The notes under the pieces: model-generated
The model's database searches: none
Seen by the model: the letters and a program-made list of their open reading frames with translations, nothing else
What the model was told of the DNA's origin: nothing
Position numbers and translations under genes: made by a program
Source of the DNA: Flavobacteriaceae bacterium UBA4166
Lineage (GTDB): Bacteria; Bacteroidota; Bacteroidia; Flavobacteriales; Flavobacteriaceae
Direction of reading: 5' to 3'
Assembly: GCA_002379985.1 (NCBI GenBank)
Contig: DFVG01000007.1
Location: forward strand, 1-64,000
Length of the DNA: 64,000 nucleotides
Shown here: positions 52,703-61,979 of the stretch, in pieces
How positions within the stretch are numbered: position 1 is the first letter of the stretch
Layout: every line of letters begins with the position of its first letter

Positions 52703-53485
52703 ATGAATCAGCCTTTAGCCTACGTACACCCAGGAGCCAAGATCGCAAAAAATGTAGTGATCGAACCCTTCACAACAATTCACAACAATGTGGTGATTGG
52801 TGAAGGAACTTGGATTGGAAGTAATGTGACGATCATGGAAGGAGCGCGTATCGGCAAGAATTGTAATATCTTTCCTGGTGCCGTGATTTCTGCCATTCCG
52901 CAAGATCTTAAATTTCAAGACGAAGAGACTACCGCAGAGATTGGAGATAACACGACCATTCGAGAATATGTGACCATCAATCGCGGAACTATTGATCGCG
53001 GAAAAACCGTAGTAGGCAACAATTGCTTGATCATGGCCTACTGTCATATTGCCCACGATTGTATTGTGGGTAATAATTGTATTTTTTCTAATAACAGCAC
53101 TTTGGCTGGTCATATTACTGTGGGAGACCATGTAGTTCTCGCTGGGATGACGGCCGTACACCAATTCTGTATGATCGGGAATCACGCCTTCGTTACCGGA
53201 GGATCTTTAGTGCGTAAAGACGTGCCTCCCTATGTGAAGGCCGCACGAGAGCCCTTGTCATACGTTGGAATCAACTCTATTGGCCTGAGAAGAAGGGGAT
53301 ACGATTCCGAAAAGATCCGTGAAATTCAAAATATTTACAGAATTCTATATCAAAAAGCGTATAATAATACTCAAGCTTCCGAAATTATCGAGGCTGAAAT
53401 GGAAGCAACACCCGAGCGTGATGAGATCCTGCAGTTCATTAAGAACTCTAAACGTGGAATCATGAAAGGGTATTTTCAGAATTAA
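52703..53485 (+). CDS. lpxA: acyl-ACP--UDP-N-acetylglucosamine O-acyltransferase
   Basis: LpxA transfers the first 3-hydroxyacyl chain to UDP-GlcNAc. The 260-residue protein is a left-handed beta helix with hexapeptide repeats, the catalytic His in MAYCHIAHDCIVG, HQFCMIGNHAFVTGGSLV and the C-terminal NSIGLRRRGY block. The ATG directly follows the lpxC/fabZ stop, so translation is coupled. Confidence 0.95.
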   Translation: MNQPLAYVHPGAKIAKNVVIEPFTTIHNNVVIGEGTWIGSNVTIMEGARIGKNCNIFPGAVISAIPQDLKFQDEETTAEIGDNTTIREYVTINRGTIDRGKTVVGNNCLIMAYCHIAHDCIVGNNCIFSNNSTLAGHITVGDHVVLAGMTAVHQFCMIGNHAFVTGGSLVRKDVPPYVKAAREPLSYVGINSIGLRRRGYDSEKIREIQNIYRILYQKAYNNTQASEIIEAEMEATPERDEILQFIKNSKRGIMKGYFQN

Positions 53486-53502
53486 AAAACAAAACTTAGT
53501 TA

Positions 53503-54069
53503 ATGGCAACGACATCAGACATCAGAAAAGGACTTTGTATCCGATACAATCATGATATTTATAAAATCATTGAGTTTCTACATGTGAAACCTGGAAAAGG
53601 ACCGGCATTTGTTCGAACAAAATTGAAAAGCGTCACCACCGGAAAGGTAATTGACAATACGTTTTCTGCCGGGCATAAGATCGATGATGTGCGCGTAGAA
53701 ACACACAAATTTCAGTATTTGTACAGTGAAGGAGAATTTTATCACTTTATGAATACCGAAGATTACACGCAAATACGACTGCTTAGAGAAGCGTTAGACA
53801 CTCCGGAACTTATGAAAGAAGGAGAGGTCGTGACCGTGATTATTAATACGGAAGACAACGCTCCTTTATCCGTAGAAATGCCTCCACATGTTATTTTAGA
53901 GGTTACCGCTACCGAACCCGGCGTCAAAGGGAACACGGCCACAAATGCAACGAAACCGGCAACTGTGGAGACCGGAGCCGAAATTCAAGTCCCTCTTTTT
54001 ATAGATGAAGGAGACAAAATTCGAGTGGATACGGAAAAAGGCCAGTATCAAGAGCGTATTAAAGGATAA
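53503..54069 (+). CDS. efp: elongation factor P
   Basis: EF-P relieves ribosome stalling at proline runs. The protein is 188 residues with three barrel domains. The tip loop HVKPGKGPAFVR carries Lys at about 32, the position modified in other bacteria; the modification enzyme is not visible here. GVDVEMPPH-like part reads LSVEMPPHVILEVTATEPGVKG. It sits in the lipid A operon 17 bases after lpxA, a common Bacteroidota order. A weak hairpin terminator follows. Confidence 0.94.
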   Translation: MATTSDIRKGLCIRYNHDIYKIIEFLHVKPGKGPAFVRTKLKSVTTGKVIDNTFSAGHKIDDVRVETHKFQYLYSEGEFYHFMNTEDYTQIRLLREALDTPELMKEGEVVTVIINTEDNAPLSVEMPPHVILEVTATEPGVKGNTATNATKPATVETGAEIQVPLFIDEGDKIRVDTEKGQYQERIKG

Positions 54070-54100
54070 CGCAGAACTTCAATACTTGAATATAAAAATG

Positions 54101-54133
54101 CCCGTTTTCAATCGTATTGAAGCGGGATTTTTT
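54101..54133 (+). terminator. terminator hairpin after efp, merging into the next promoter
   Basis: CCCG and TTCAAT arms pair with ATTGAA and CGGG, with a small internal mismatch, then a T run that becomes the TATATTTG element at 54133. Confidence 0.6.
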
Positions 54134-54140
54134 ATATTTG
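54133..54140 (+). promoter_or_regulatory. -7 promoter element TATATTTG for the second lpxD-like gene
   Basis: Exact TAnnTTTG match, 20 bases before the ATG at 54161, starting directly in the T run of the upstream terminator. Confidence 0.55.
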
Positions 54141-54160
54141 ATAGCCTTAGTTGATTTCTG

Positions 54161-55102
54161 ATGAAATTTAATCCACCACAAACATTGGCCGGCATTGCTG
54201 CAATCCTCGATTGTGATTTCGAGGGAGATGCCAACTTTCCGGTCTTAGGAATGAATGAAATACACGTAGTACAACCCGGCGACATCGTTTTTGTCGATCA
54301 CCCGAAATACTACGACAAGGCGCTAGAATCTCCTGCAACTATTATTTTGATCAACAAAAAAGTGGATTGCCCGAAAGGGAAGGCCTTGCTGATTTCAGAA
54401 GACCCCTTTCGAGACTTCAACGTGCTAACGAAACACTTCAAGCCCTTCGAACCGGCTCGAGCCGTTATCGCAGAATCGGCAACCATTGGCAAGCATACCA
54501 TTATCCAACCTAATGTTTTTATTGGGAATCATGTAACCATTGGAGAGGATTGTGTGATCCACCCGAATGTGACGATATACGATCATACCGTGATCGGAAA
54601 TAACGTAACCATTCACGCCGGGTCTGTTTTAGGTGCAGATGCTTTTTATTACAAGAACCGCCCCGAAGGTTTTGATAAGCTGAAAAGTGGTGGTAATGTA
54701 GTCATTCAAGACCATGTAGACATTGGCGGGCTATGTACGATCGATCGAGGCGTCTCTGCCTCCACCATTATTGGGGAAGGTTCAAAGCTAGATAACCAAG
54801 TGCATGTAGGTCACGATTCCATCATAGGGAAACGTTGCTTGATTGCTTCACAGGTAGGTATTGCGGGCTGTGTGTTGATTGAAGACCAGGTAACCATCTG
54901 GGGACAGGTAGGAATCACTAGCGGTGTGACGATTGGTGAAAAAGCAATCATCTCAGCGCAAAGCGGAGTGAGCAAGTCGCTTCCGGGCCACAAATCTTAT
55001 TTTGGTACGCCTGCTGATGACTTCCGAAAGAAATACAAAGAGATCGCCTCCATACGGCTGATCCCGGATATTATTGAAAAATTAGACAAACTCCATGAGT
55101 AA
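54161..55102 (+). CDS. LpxD-like N-acyltransferase paralogue
   Basis: A protein of 313 residues with the same layout as LpxD (N-terminal nucleotide-binding domain, then hexapeptide repeats) and a conserved His in LDNQVHVGHDSIIG. It differs at key places: GADAFYYKNRPEG replaces GADGFGFTPNEKG, and GGLCTIDRGVSASTII replaces GAGTTIDRATLGSTII. Flavobacteria keep both copies. It may acylate a different sugar nucleotide or use a different acyl carrier; that is inference. The next gene overlaps its stop by 8 bases. Confidence 0.82.
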   Translation: MKFNPPQTLAGIAAILDCDFEGDANFPVLGMNEIHVVQPGDIVFVDHPKYYDKALESPATIILINKKVDCPKGKALLISEDPFRDFNVLTKHFKPFEPARAVIAESATIGKHTIIQPNVFIGNHVTIGEDCVIHPNVTIYDHTVIGNNVTIHAGSVLGADAFYYKNRPEGFDKLKSGGNVVIQDHVDIGGLCTIDRGVSASTIIGEGSKLDNQVHVGHDSIIGKRCLIASQVGIAGCVLIEDQVTIWGQVGITSGVTIGEKAIISAQSGVSKSLPGHKSYFGTPADDFRKKYKEIASIRLIPDIIEKLDKLHE

Positions 55103-55508
55103 CAGTGCAAAAGACATCGTAAAAAATTTTTATAGAACTAATTTGGTAACGGATGATTCCGTTTTGGAGGACTTCATTCATCCAGAATTGGTGTTGATTT
55201 GGAATAGTACAGACGGACTTACCATTATGCATTACGATGATATTTCAGAATTCTTTTCAGAAATAAAAAGAACCTATAATGATCTGCGAATTGAGGTCAG
55301 TCACGTCCTAGAAGACGGTAATCATGTGACCATTCGCTACAAATATTATATTCGGACTATTGAGAATCCTGATGAAGAATTGGGCATCGCTCATTTTATC
55401 GCTATTTGGGAAGTAAAAGACGGAAAACTATATCGTGGTTATCAAATTAGCCAACCGGTCACCGAAAAGGATGATACGAACAAATCCTACCATCGGGTAA
55501 AAGTGTAA
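55095..55508 (+). CDS. SnoaL/NTF2-like protein
   Basis: A protein of 137 residues with the pattern of an NTF2-like fold (AKDIVKNFYRTNLVTDDSVLEDFIHPELVLIWNSTDG in segments, EVSHVLEDGNHVTIRYKYY, IAHFIAIWEVKDGKLYRGYQI). Function unknown; many members are small isomerases or ligand binders. Its ATG overlaps the stop of the lpxD-like gene, so it is translated with it. Confidence 0.75.
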   Translation: MSNSAKDIVKNFYRTNLVTDDSVLEDFIHPELVLIWNSTDGLTIMHYDDISEFFSEIKRTYNDLRIEVSHVLEDGNHVTIRYKYYIRTIENPDEELGIAHFIAIWEVKDGKLYRGYQISQPVTEKDDTNKSYHRVKV

Positions 55509-55536
55509 ATTCCTTTTTAAAACGAAGGAAATACGT

Positions 55537-55544
55537 TAATTTTG
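55537..55544 (+). promoter_or_regulatory. -7 promoter element TAATTTTG for sucD
   Basis: Exact TAnnTTTG match, 55 bases before the ATG at 55600. Confidence 0.45.
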
Positions 55545-55599
55545 TGCTTTCATTTTGAACCGAAATAAAACTAATTTCAGATAAAATTCAATCAACTCC

Positions 55600-56475
55600 A
55601 TGAGTGTTTTAGTAAATAAAAATTCAAAGATTATTGTACAAGGGTTTACCGGAAGCGAAGGAACCTTTCACGCCGAGCAAATGATCGATTACGGTACGAA
55701 CGTAGTAGGAGGGGTGACCCCAGGTAAAGGAGGACAAACGCATTTGGACAAACCAGTCTTTAATACTGTAGAAGAAGCCGTTAAAGAAACGGGGGCCGAT
55801 GTCACGATAATCTTTGTGCCACCGGCGTTTGCTGCAGATGCTATCATGGAAGCGGCGCATGCCGGAATCAAAGTAATTATTACCATTACCGAAGGAATTC
55901 CTGTAGCCGATATGATCAAAGCGGCCGACTATATCAAGGATAAGGATTGTCGCTTGGTGGGGCCTAACTGCCCGGGTGTGATTACACCGGGAGAAGCTAA
56001 AGTAGGGATCATGCCCGGCTTTGTCTTCAAAAAAGGAAAAGTAGGAGTGGTTTCTAAATCGGGAACGCTTACCTATGAAGCTGCAGATCAAGTGGTAAAA
56101 CAAGGTCTAGGAATTACTACAGCCATTGGAATTGGAGGAGATCCTATTATTGGAACAACTACAAAACAAGCCGTAGAATTACTGATCAATGACGAGGAAA
56201 CTGAAGCGGTTGTGATGATTGGTGAAATAGGTGGTCAGTTAGAGGCAGATGCTGCTAAATGGTATAAAGAAAGCGGAAGCAAGAAGCCTATTATTGGTTT
56301 CATTGCTGGTGAAACGGCACCAGCCGGACGTACGATGGGGCACGCAGGGGCTATTGTGGGAGGAAGTGATGACACAGCCCAAGCAAAAAAGAAGATCATG
56401 CGCGAATGCGGAATTCATGTGGTAGATTCTCCGGCAGAAATTGGCAAGAAAGTCGCAGAAGTCTTAGCGTCTTAA
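55600..56475 (+). CDS. sucD: succinyl-CoA ligase subunit alpha
   Basis: SucD of the citrate cycle makes succinate and nucleoside triphosphate from succinyl-CoA. The protein is 291 residues, the usual length. The CoA site is [17 protein letters not shown], followed by [17 protein letters not shown] and [14 protein letters not shown]. The phosphohistidine is in [10 protein letters not shown]. The beta subunit gene (sucC) is not adjacent, as is frequent in Bacteroidota. Confidence 0.96.
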   Translation: MSVLVNKNSKIIVQGFTGSEGTFHAEQMIDYGTNVVGGVTPGKGGQTHLDKPVFNTVEEAVKETGADVTIIFVPPAFAADAIMEAAHAGIKVIITITEGIPVADMIKAADYIKDKDCRLVGPNCPGVITPGEAKVGIMPGFVFKKGKVGVVSKSGTLTYEAADQVVKQGLGITTAIGIGGDPIIGTTTKQAVELLINDEETEAVVMIGEIGGQLEADAAKWYKESGSKKPIIGFIAGETAPAGRTMGHAGAIVGGSDDTAQAKKKIMRECGIHVVDSPAEIGKKVAEVLAS

Positions 56476-56492
56476 CGAATTATATAATCTTT

Positions 56493-56520
56493 AAGCCCTG
56501 CAAATCGCAGGGCTTTTTTT
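56493..56520 (+). terminator. intrinsic terminator after sucD, merging into the fabG promoter
   Basis: Stem AAGCCCTGC/GCAGGGCTT with a short loop and a T run; the last T is the first base of the TATATTTG element. Confidence 0.9.
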
Positions 56521-56527
56521 ATATTTG
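56520..56527 (+). promoter_or_regulatory. -7 promoter element TATATTTG for fabG
   Basis: Exact TAnnTTTG match, 26 bases before the ATG at 56554. Confidence 0.55.
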
Positions 56528-56553
56528 GATATTACCTTAAAGAGTCAAATTTC

Positions 56554-57300
56554 ATGAAATTATTAGAAGGAAAAACGGCGATCATTACAGGAGGAAGTCG
56601 CGGAATCGGGAAAGGCATTGTCGAGGCTTTCGCCAAGCAAGGTGCTCACGTGGCATTTACCTATAATTCTTCCGCAGAAGCCGCAGAGGCCTTAGCGTCT
56701 GAAATCTCTAAAGAAGGCGTAATCGCAAAGGCTTATCAGAGCAACGCGGCCAGCTATGAGGAATCCCAAGCGTTGATCGATCAAGTTTTGAAGGATTTTG
56801 ACAGTATTGATATTTTGATCAATAATGCGGGAATCACAAAAGATAATTTGTTGATGCGCATCTCTGAAGAAGATTTTGACAAAGTGATTGAGGTGAATCT
56901 GAAATCGGTTTTCAATATGACCAAGGCCGTACAACGCACCATGCTCAAACAACGCCAAGGCTCCATAATCAATATGAGTTCTGTGGTAGGAGTGAAGGGA
57001 AATGCGGGGCAAACCAATTACGCTGCATCGAAGGCCGGAATCATTGGATTTACGAAGTCGGTTGCCCTGGAATTAGGTTCCCGAAATATTCGATGCAATG
57101 CCATAGCTCCCGGATTTATTGAAACAGAAATGACCGGAAAGTTAGATGAGGCGACCGTTCAATCGTGGCGAGATGCCATTCCATTAAAGCGCGGTGGAAG
57201 TCCGGAAGATATTGCCAATGCCTGTATTTTCTTAGGAAGTGATCTTTCTGCTTACGTGACGGGACAGGTGCTGAATGTTGATGGCGGAATGCTCACATAA
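56554..57300 (+). CDS. fabG: 3-oxoacyl-[acyl-carrier-protein] reductase
   Basis: FabG reduces 3-ketoacyl-ACP with NADPH in fatty acid elongation. The 248-residue SDR protein has the nucleotide site GGSRGIGKGI (about 12-21), NNAG, the catalytic Ser in NMSSVVG, Tyr-x3-Lys in YAASKAG, and the C-terminal SDLSAYVTGQVLNVDGGM. Length and motifs are those of FabG. The next gene starts 3 bases after its stop. Confidence 0.94.
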   Translation: MKLLEGKTAIITGGSRGIGKGIVEAFAKQGAHVAFTYNSSAEAAEALASEISKEGVIAKAYQSNAASYEESQALIDQVLKDFDSIDILINNAGITKDNLLMRISEEDFDKVIEVNLKSVFNMTKAVQRTMLKQRQGSIINMSSVVGVKGNAGQTNYAASKAGIIGFTKSVALELGSRNIRCNAIAPGFIETEMTGKLDEATVQSWRDAIPLKRGGSPEDIANACIFLGSDLSAYVTGQVLNVDGGMLT

Positions 57301-57303
57301 TCT

Positions 57304-59337
57304 ATGACAGCAGAAACGGTACTTTATATTATTATCGCCGGTGTGATCTCGTTTGCGCTGGCGCTTTTCATGTATGGGTATCGTTCTAAGTATCAACGCA
57401 AACTGTCTTGGATCTTTGGAACCCTCAGGTTTCTTACCCTCTTCGCTTTATTCCTGTTGCTTATCAATCCTAGCTTTAAAAGCGAGCAATTATCACTGGA
57501 GAAACCCAAACTTCCAGTGATGATCGATAACTCGTCTTCGATCTGTTATTTGGAGACTGAGAGCTTAGTCCAAGACATTACAACCCAACTACAGAACAAT
57601 GAAGCGCTGAATGAACGCTTTGATGTGACTTATTATCGCTTCGGAAATACGCTAGCTTCCCTTGATTCTTTGTCTTTTTCTGAAGGAAACACGCAAATTG
57701 CAGCTGCATTGCAAAATGTCTACGAAACCTTCCGAAATCAAACAGCCCCTGTGCTGCTTATTTCAGATGGAAATCAAACCCTCGGTAGCGATTATGAGTT
57801 TCTTCGAGCGCGTGATAATCAGCCGATATTCTCCCTAATTTTAGGAGATTCCATAGAAAGTGAAGACCTTCGTATCGAACGCCTCAATAGCAATCGTTAT
57901 GCGTTTCTGAAAAATGATTTTCCGGTGGAAGCCATCGTAACGTACAGCGGAGATGAGGCGGTTACTTCTTCTTTTAGCGTCACACAAGGAAACGCTACTG
58001 TCTACCAACGGGCTATTAATTTTTCCGAAGAGAACAATGCAGTGACAGTTTCTTTTACCTTGCCGGCAACTTCTGTTGGAATTCAAACCTTTACCGCACA
58101 AATTGAATCGTTACCCAACGAAAAGAATACGGTGAACAATCAAAAGCGTTTTGCGGTAGAAGTGATTGATCAAGCGACGAATATTGTCGTGGTACATTCC
58201 TTGGTGCATCCTGACCTTGGTGCGCTGCGAAAGGCCATTGCGTCTAATGAACAACGCAGTGTCACCTTCGCAACCCCGGCAGAGGCATTGGCCGATCTAG
58301 CCAAATATCAACTGGTTGTATTATACCAACCAGACCGTAGTTTTCAAGCTCTGTATGACACCTTATCCAATACTCAGCAAAATACGTGGACGCTCACTGG
58401 CATGCAAACGGATTGGAATTTTTTAAACAGAATGGAGCAGCCGTTTCAGAAAGAGCAAACCTATCAGGAAGAAGACGTGAGCGGTGAGTATAATGTGAAT
58501 TATGGAACCTTTGCAGTAGAAGATATTGGGTTCGGAAATTTCCCTCCCTTGCAAACGGGTTTTGGGGAACTTTCGGTAACGGTACCGCACGAAGTATTGC
58601 TACAACAACAAGTGGCCGGGTTCGACACCGGGAGTGCCATGTTGGCCACCTGGGATAATAACGGGAGAAGAGGCGCTTTGTGGGACGGTGAGGGTTTTTG
58701 GCGATGGCGAGCACAATCTTATCTGAATACCAATTCGTTTCAGGGATTTGATAATTTTATCGGACAAATGATTCAATACCTGGCCTCGAATAATCGTAGA
58801 AGCCGACTCGAAGTAGCTCATGAGAGCTTTTATTACAGCAATCAACCCATACAGCTCACCGCACAATATTTTGATAATACGTATCAATTTGACGGGCAAG
58901 CATCGCTTCAGATTGTCCTTACCCATCAAGAAACCAAACAGACCACCACCTTTCCTTTGCTTCTGAAGAATAATTTTTATGTGGTTAATCTGAATAGCCT
59001 CCAGGCTGGCACTTATGACTTTACGGTTTCGGTGCAAGATGAGAATATTAGTCGGAGCGGACAATTTACCATTATTGACTTTCAAGTGGAGCAGCAGTTT
59101 GGAAATGCGAACGTAACGAAACTACAGCGATTGGCGACACATACACAAGGAGCGGCATATTTTGCTGCAGATCATAAAGAATTGATAGATAACTTGTTAA
59201 CGGATAAAAGATTTCAAACCGTTCAGAAAAGCACACAAAAAACCGTACCTTTAATTGATTGGTATTACTTACTGATTATCATGGCAATAACTTTGAGTGC
59301 CGAATGGTTTATTAGAAAATATAACGGACTTACTTAA
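57304..59337 (+). CDS. large membrane-anchored protein with degenerate von Willebrand-like domain
   Basis: A protein of 677 residues. It has two N-terminal membrane helices (about 5-24 and 40-60), a long soluble part and a C-terminal helix (about 650-667). After the second helix it reads LPVMIDNSSSICY, a degenerate DxSxS metal site, and later LLISDGNQTLGSDY, resembling the vWA core. Beta-sandwich repeats follow (about 190-290 and 530-620). The architecture parallels the BatA-type protein at 4425-6347. Function unknown. It is coupled to fabG and the prohibitin gene. Confidence 0.75.
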   Translation: MTAETVLYIIIAGVISFALALFMYGYRSKYQRKLSWIFGTLRFLTLFALFLLLINPSFKSEQLSLEKPKLPVMIDNSSSICYLETESLVQDITTQLQNNEALNERFDVTYYRFGNTLASLDSLSFSEGNTQIAAALQNVYETFRNQTAPVLLISDGNQTLGSDYEFLRARDNQPIFSLILGDSIESEDLRIERLNSNRYAFLKNDFPVEAIVTYSGDEAVTSSFSVTQGNATVYQRAINFSEENNAVTVSFTLPATSVGIQTFTAQIESLPNEKNTVNNQKRFAVEVIDQATNIVVVHSLVHPDLGALRKAIASNEQRSVTFATPAEALADLAKYQLVVLYQPDRSFQALYDTLSNTQQNTWTLTGMQTDWNFLNRMEQPFQKEQTYQEEDVSGEYNVNYGTFAVEDIGFGNFPPLQTGFGELSVTVPHEVLLQQQVAGFDTGSAMLATWDNNGRRGALWDGEGFWRWRAQSYLNTNSFQGFDNFIGQMIQYLASNNRRSRLEVAHESFYYSNQPIQLTAQYFDNTYQFDGQASLQIVLTHQETKQTTTFPLLLKNNFYVVNLNSLQAGTYDFTVSVQDENISRSGQFTIIDFQVEQQFGNANVTKLQRLATHTQGAAYFAADHKELIDNLLTDKRFQTVQKSTQKTVPLIDWYYLLIIMAITLSAEWFIRKYNGLT

Positions 59338-59352
59338 ACATACATTATTATT

Positions 59353-60168
59353 ATGGAACGATTACCTAAAATTGGAATACCTATAATCATTATAGCGATA
59401 TTGGTTATTATCGCTTTTGCAAAATCGGCTGTGACCATTGGGTCTGGGGAAGCCGGAGTGCTTTATAAAACTTTTGGAGGCGGAGTAGTCACTGATGAGC
59501 CGCCTTTGGGGGAAGGGTTTCACCTGATAGCCCCATGGAACGATGTAATTGTCTATGAAGTACGTCAGCAAGAACTTTACGAGCAAATGAAAGTGCTATC
59601 CTCCAATGGTTTGGAAATTAAAATTGACGCTTCTGCTTGGTTTCAGCCTGTCTATGGCGATTTGGGAAGATTGCACCAAAACTTAGGGGAAAACTATTTA
59701 CAGCGTGTGATTCAACCGGCGATTCGAAGTGCCGCCAGAAGCGTTGTAGGACGCTACACGCCAGAACAATTGTACAGCAGTAAGCGGGATGTAATTCAGG
59801 ATGAGATCTATGCGGAAACCAAAAAAATATTGGACAATCAATTCGTTCAGCTCAATGAGGTCTTAGTACGTGATGTAACGCTTCCGAAGACCATAAAAGA
59901 TGCGATCGAGCGAAAACTAAAGCAAGAACAAGAATCTTTAGAATATGAATTCCGATTAGTGACTGCGGAAAAAGAGGCTGAAAAAGTAAAGATTGAAGCA
60001 CAAGGTAAAGCCGAAGCCAATAGAATTTTAAGTGCCTCCTTAACAGATAAGATTTTGCAAGACAAAGGGATCGAAGCTACGTTAGAATTGGCCAAATCAC
60101 CAAACTCTAAAATTGTAGTTGTGGGCTCGGGAGACGATGGACTGCCCTTGATTCTAGGAAATAATTGA
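59353..60168 (+). CDS. prohibitin-family (SPFH) protein
   Basis: A protein of 271 residues with one N-terminal membrane helix (about 7-24) and an SPFH/prohibitin domain (GEAGVLYKTFGGGV, EGFHLIAPWNDVIVYEVRQQEL, ASAWFQPVYGDLGRLHQNLGENY in segments). A coiled coil follows (ERKLKQEQESLEYEFRLVTAEKEAEKVKIEAQGKAEANRI in segments, about 175-225). It forms membrane rings or microdomains. Bacterial members often regulate FtsH, but no ftsH is adjacent. Confidence 0.9.
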   Translation: MERLPKIGIPIIIIAILVIIAFAKSAVTIGSGEAGVLYKTFGGGVVTDEPPLGEGFHLIAPWNDVIVYEVRQQELYEQMKVLSSNGLEIKIDASAWFQPVYGDLGRLHQNLGENYLQRVIQPAIRSAARSVVGRYTPEQLYSSKRDVIQDEIYAETKKILDNQFVQLNEVLVRDVTLPKTIKDAIERKLKQEQESLEYEFRLVTAEKEAEKVKIEAQGKAEANRILSASLTDKILQDKGIEATLELAKSPNSKIVVVGSGDDGLPLILGNN

Positions 60169-60200
60169 TGCTTCAATAATATCAATAAACAAATGATCAA

Positions 60201-60236
60201 AACCGTTCTTTACTGTAAAGAGCGGTTTATTTTTTC
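60201..60236 (+). terminator. intrinsic terminator after the prohibitin gene
   Basis: Stem AACCG-TCTTTA/TAAAGA-CGGTT with one G-U, then TTTATTTTTTC. It overlaps the last codons of the converging symporter gene. Confidence 0.75.
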
Positions 60237-61978
60237 TTCCACAGTTTAAAGATCATAAGCCCAGCAATGCACGCAATACCCCAGAGAACAGCTGCGCCTA
60301 GTATGTTTCCGTAAATAACATATCCGGTTCCGAAGAGCGCGGTGTAAACAAAAAGAATTCCTAAGAGCATAGAGCCAAGGTCAATGGTAAATCGGTCGTG
60401 ACTGGATTTGAGGGTAATTCCAAGTTGTTTCGAGCTCTCCTTAAACTTTTTCCAACCAATGCCATATGGGGTCACCGCATTATAAAAGGAGGCTAGGGTA
60501 GTGGCTTGTGTCGGGCGCGTTAAAAAGGTTACTAATAACCAGCTAACCGTTGTGATAGCCACTCCAAGGACCAGTTTTTCATGATCGGCCAGACCGGTAT
60601 CTACAAATTCAAACACAAGTGCTACAATAAAAGAGACCACCATTCCTGTAATCTCGCTGTAGGCGTTGATACGCCACCAAAACCAACGTAGAATAAAGAT
60701 CAACCCCGTTCCGGCGCCAATTTGTAATAAAATATTGAACGTGCTCAATGCGCTACTTAAGACCAGTGCCAGTAACGCCGCCACGATCATTAAAATGACC
60801 GTTGTTAGTCGGCCTACGGTCACCAATTCTTTTTCTGAAGCCTCAGGTTGTACAAACCGTTTGTAAAAATCCAGTGAAACATAAGAAGAACCCCAATTAA
60901 GATGCGTAGAGATCGTACTCATAAAAGCAGCGATCAAAGATGCCACTACAATTCCTAGGAGTCCGGATGGCAAGCGCGTAAGCATAGCGGGATATCCTAA
61001 ATCATGACCTAACACAGCATTTGGAAATTCTGAACCGATGTCTGCAAGTTGTGGGTATAATACAAGAGAGGCTAAAGCAATTAAGATCCAGGGCCATGGT
61101 CGAAGTGCGTAATGGGCAACATTGAACAACAAGGTAGCTCCAATGGCATTTTTTTCATCTTTTGCTGAAAGCATTCGTTGCGCAATATATCCTCCGCCAC
61201 CCGGTTCCGCTCCGGGATACCAAACACTCCACCATTGTACGGCCAGCGGAATGATTAGTAAGACTAACAATGAATGAGTATCGTTAAAGTCGGGTAAAAA
61301 GTTGAGCTTGTCTGCCACATTAGGATGCGTCAACAACGAATTCAGCCCTCCAACTTCCGGTAGGTTTATAATGTAGATGGCGGCCCAAATAGAACCTACC
61401 ATCGCTACAATGAATTGCAGGAAATCAGTCAAGATCACACCACGTACCCCGCCGATAGAGCTATAGGCAACAGTTACTAGTGAAGCATAAAGCACGCATT
61501 CCCAAGGTGCGAGATCGAATAAGATTCCTCCTATCTTGATCGCCGCTAAACATACGGAAGCCATGATCATGATGTTGAAGAACACCCCAAGGTATAACGC
61601 TCTGAAACCTCTTAAAAAAGCAGCTTCTTTTCCGCTATAGCGCATTTCATAAAATTGCAGATCGGTTAGCACCTGACTGCGACGCCATAGTTTTGCATAG
61701 ACAAAGACCGTGAGCATTCCGGTAACGAGAAAAGTCCACCAGACCCAGTTTCCTGAGATTCCGTTTTGCCGAACAATATCGGTAACGAGGTTTGGAGTAT
61801 CTGCGGAAAAAGTTGTGGCTACCATGGAGATTCCCAGTAACCACCAAGGCATATTGCGGCCTGATAAGAAAAATTCTTGCGTGTCTTTTCCGGAACGTTT
61901 GGCAACCCAAATTCCGATGAACAAAAAAACCACAAAAAAGGAGAGGATAAGAACCCAGTCGAGCGTGGATAATTCCAT
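60227..61978 (-). CDS. sodium:solute symporter (SSS) family protein
   Basis: A transporter of 583 residues with about 13 membrane helices. SSS landmarks are ELSTLDWVLILSFFVVFLFIGIWVAKRSGKD at the start (in segments), FFLSGRNMPWWLLGISMVATTFSADTPNLV with its conserved Ser/Thr-rich sodium site, YSSIGGVRGVILTDFLQFIVAM, and GSSYVSLDFYKRF. The solute (sugar, amino acid or other) cannot be told from sequence alone. Last gene of the OmpA-HhH-SSS leftward operon; the upstream gene ends one base before it. Confidence 0.9.
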   Translation of the reverse strand: MELSTLDWVLILSFFVVFLFIGIWVAKRSGKDTQEFFLSGRNMPWWLLGISMVATTFSADTPNLVTDIVRQNGISGNWVWWTFLVTGMLTVFVYAKLWRRSQVLTDLQFYEMRYSGKEAAFLRGFRALYLGVFFNIMIMASVCLAAIKIGGILFDLAPWECVLYASLVTVAYSSIGGVRGVILTDFLQFIVAMVGSIWAAIYIINLPEVGGLNSLLTHPNVADKLNFLPDFNDTHSLLVLLIIPLAVQWWSVWYPGAEPGGGGYIAQRMLSAKDEKNAIGATLLFNVAHYALRPWPWILIALASLVLYPQLADIGSEFPNAVLGHDLGYPAMLTRLPSGLLGIVVASLIAAFMSTISTHLNWGSSYVSLDFYKRFVQPEASEKELVTVGRLTTVILMIVAALLALVLSSALSTFNILLQIGAGTGLIFILRWFWWRINAYSEITGMVVSFIVALVFEFVDTGLADHEKLVLGVAITTVSWLLVTFLTRPTQATTLASFYNAVTPYGIGWKKFKESSKQLGITLKSSHDRFTIDLGSMLLGILFVYTALFGTGYVIYGNILGAAVLWGIACIAGLMIFKLWKKK

Positions 61979-61979
61979 A

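Noticed and set aside
52715..53185. Long antisense open frame inside lpxA (about 156 codons)
   Set aside because: It lies entirely within a strongly conserved gene, lacks promoter and recognisable motifs, and comes from codon bias of the real frame.
55624..56103. Long antisense open frame inside sucD
   Set aside because: Fully overlaps a conserved enzyme gene and shows no family features.
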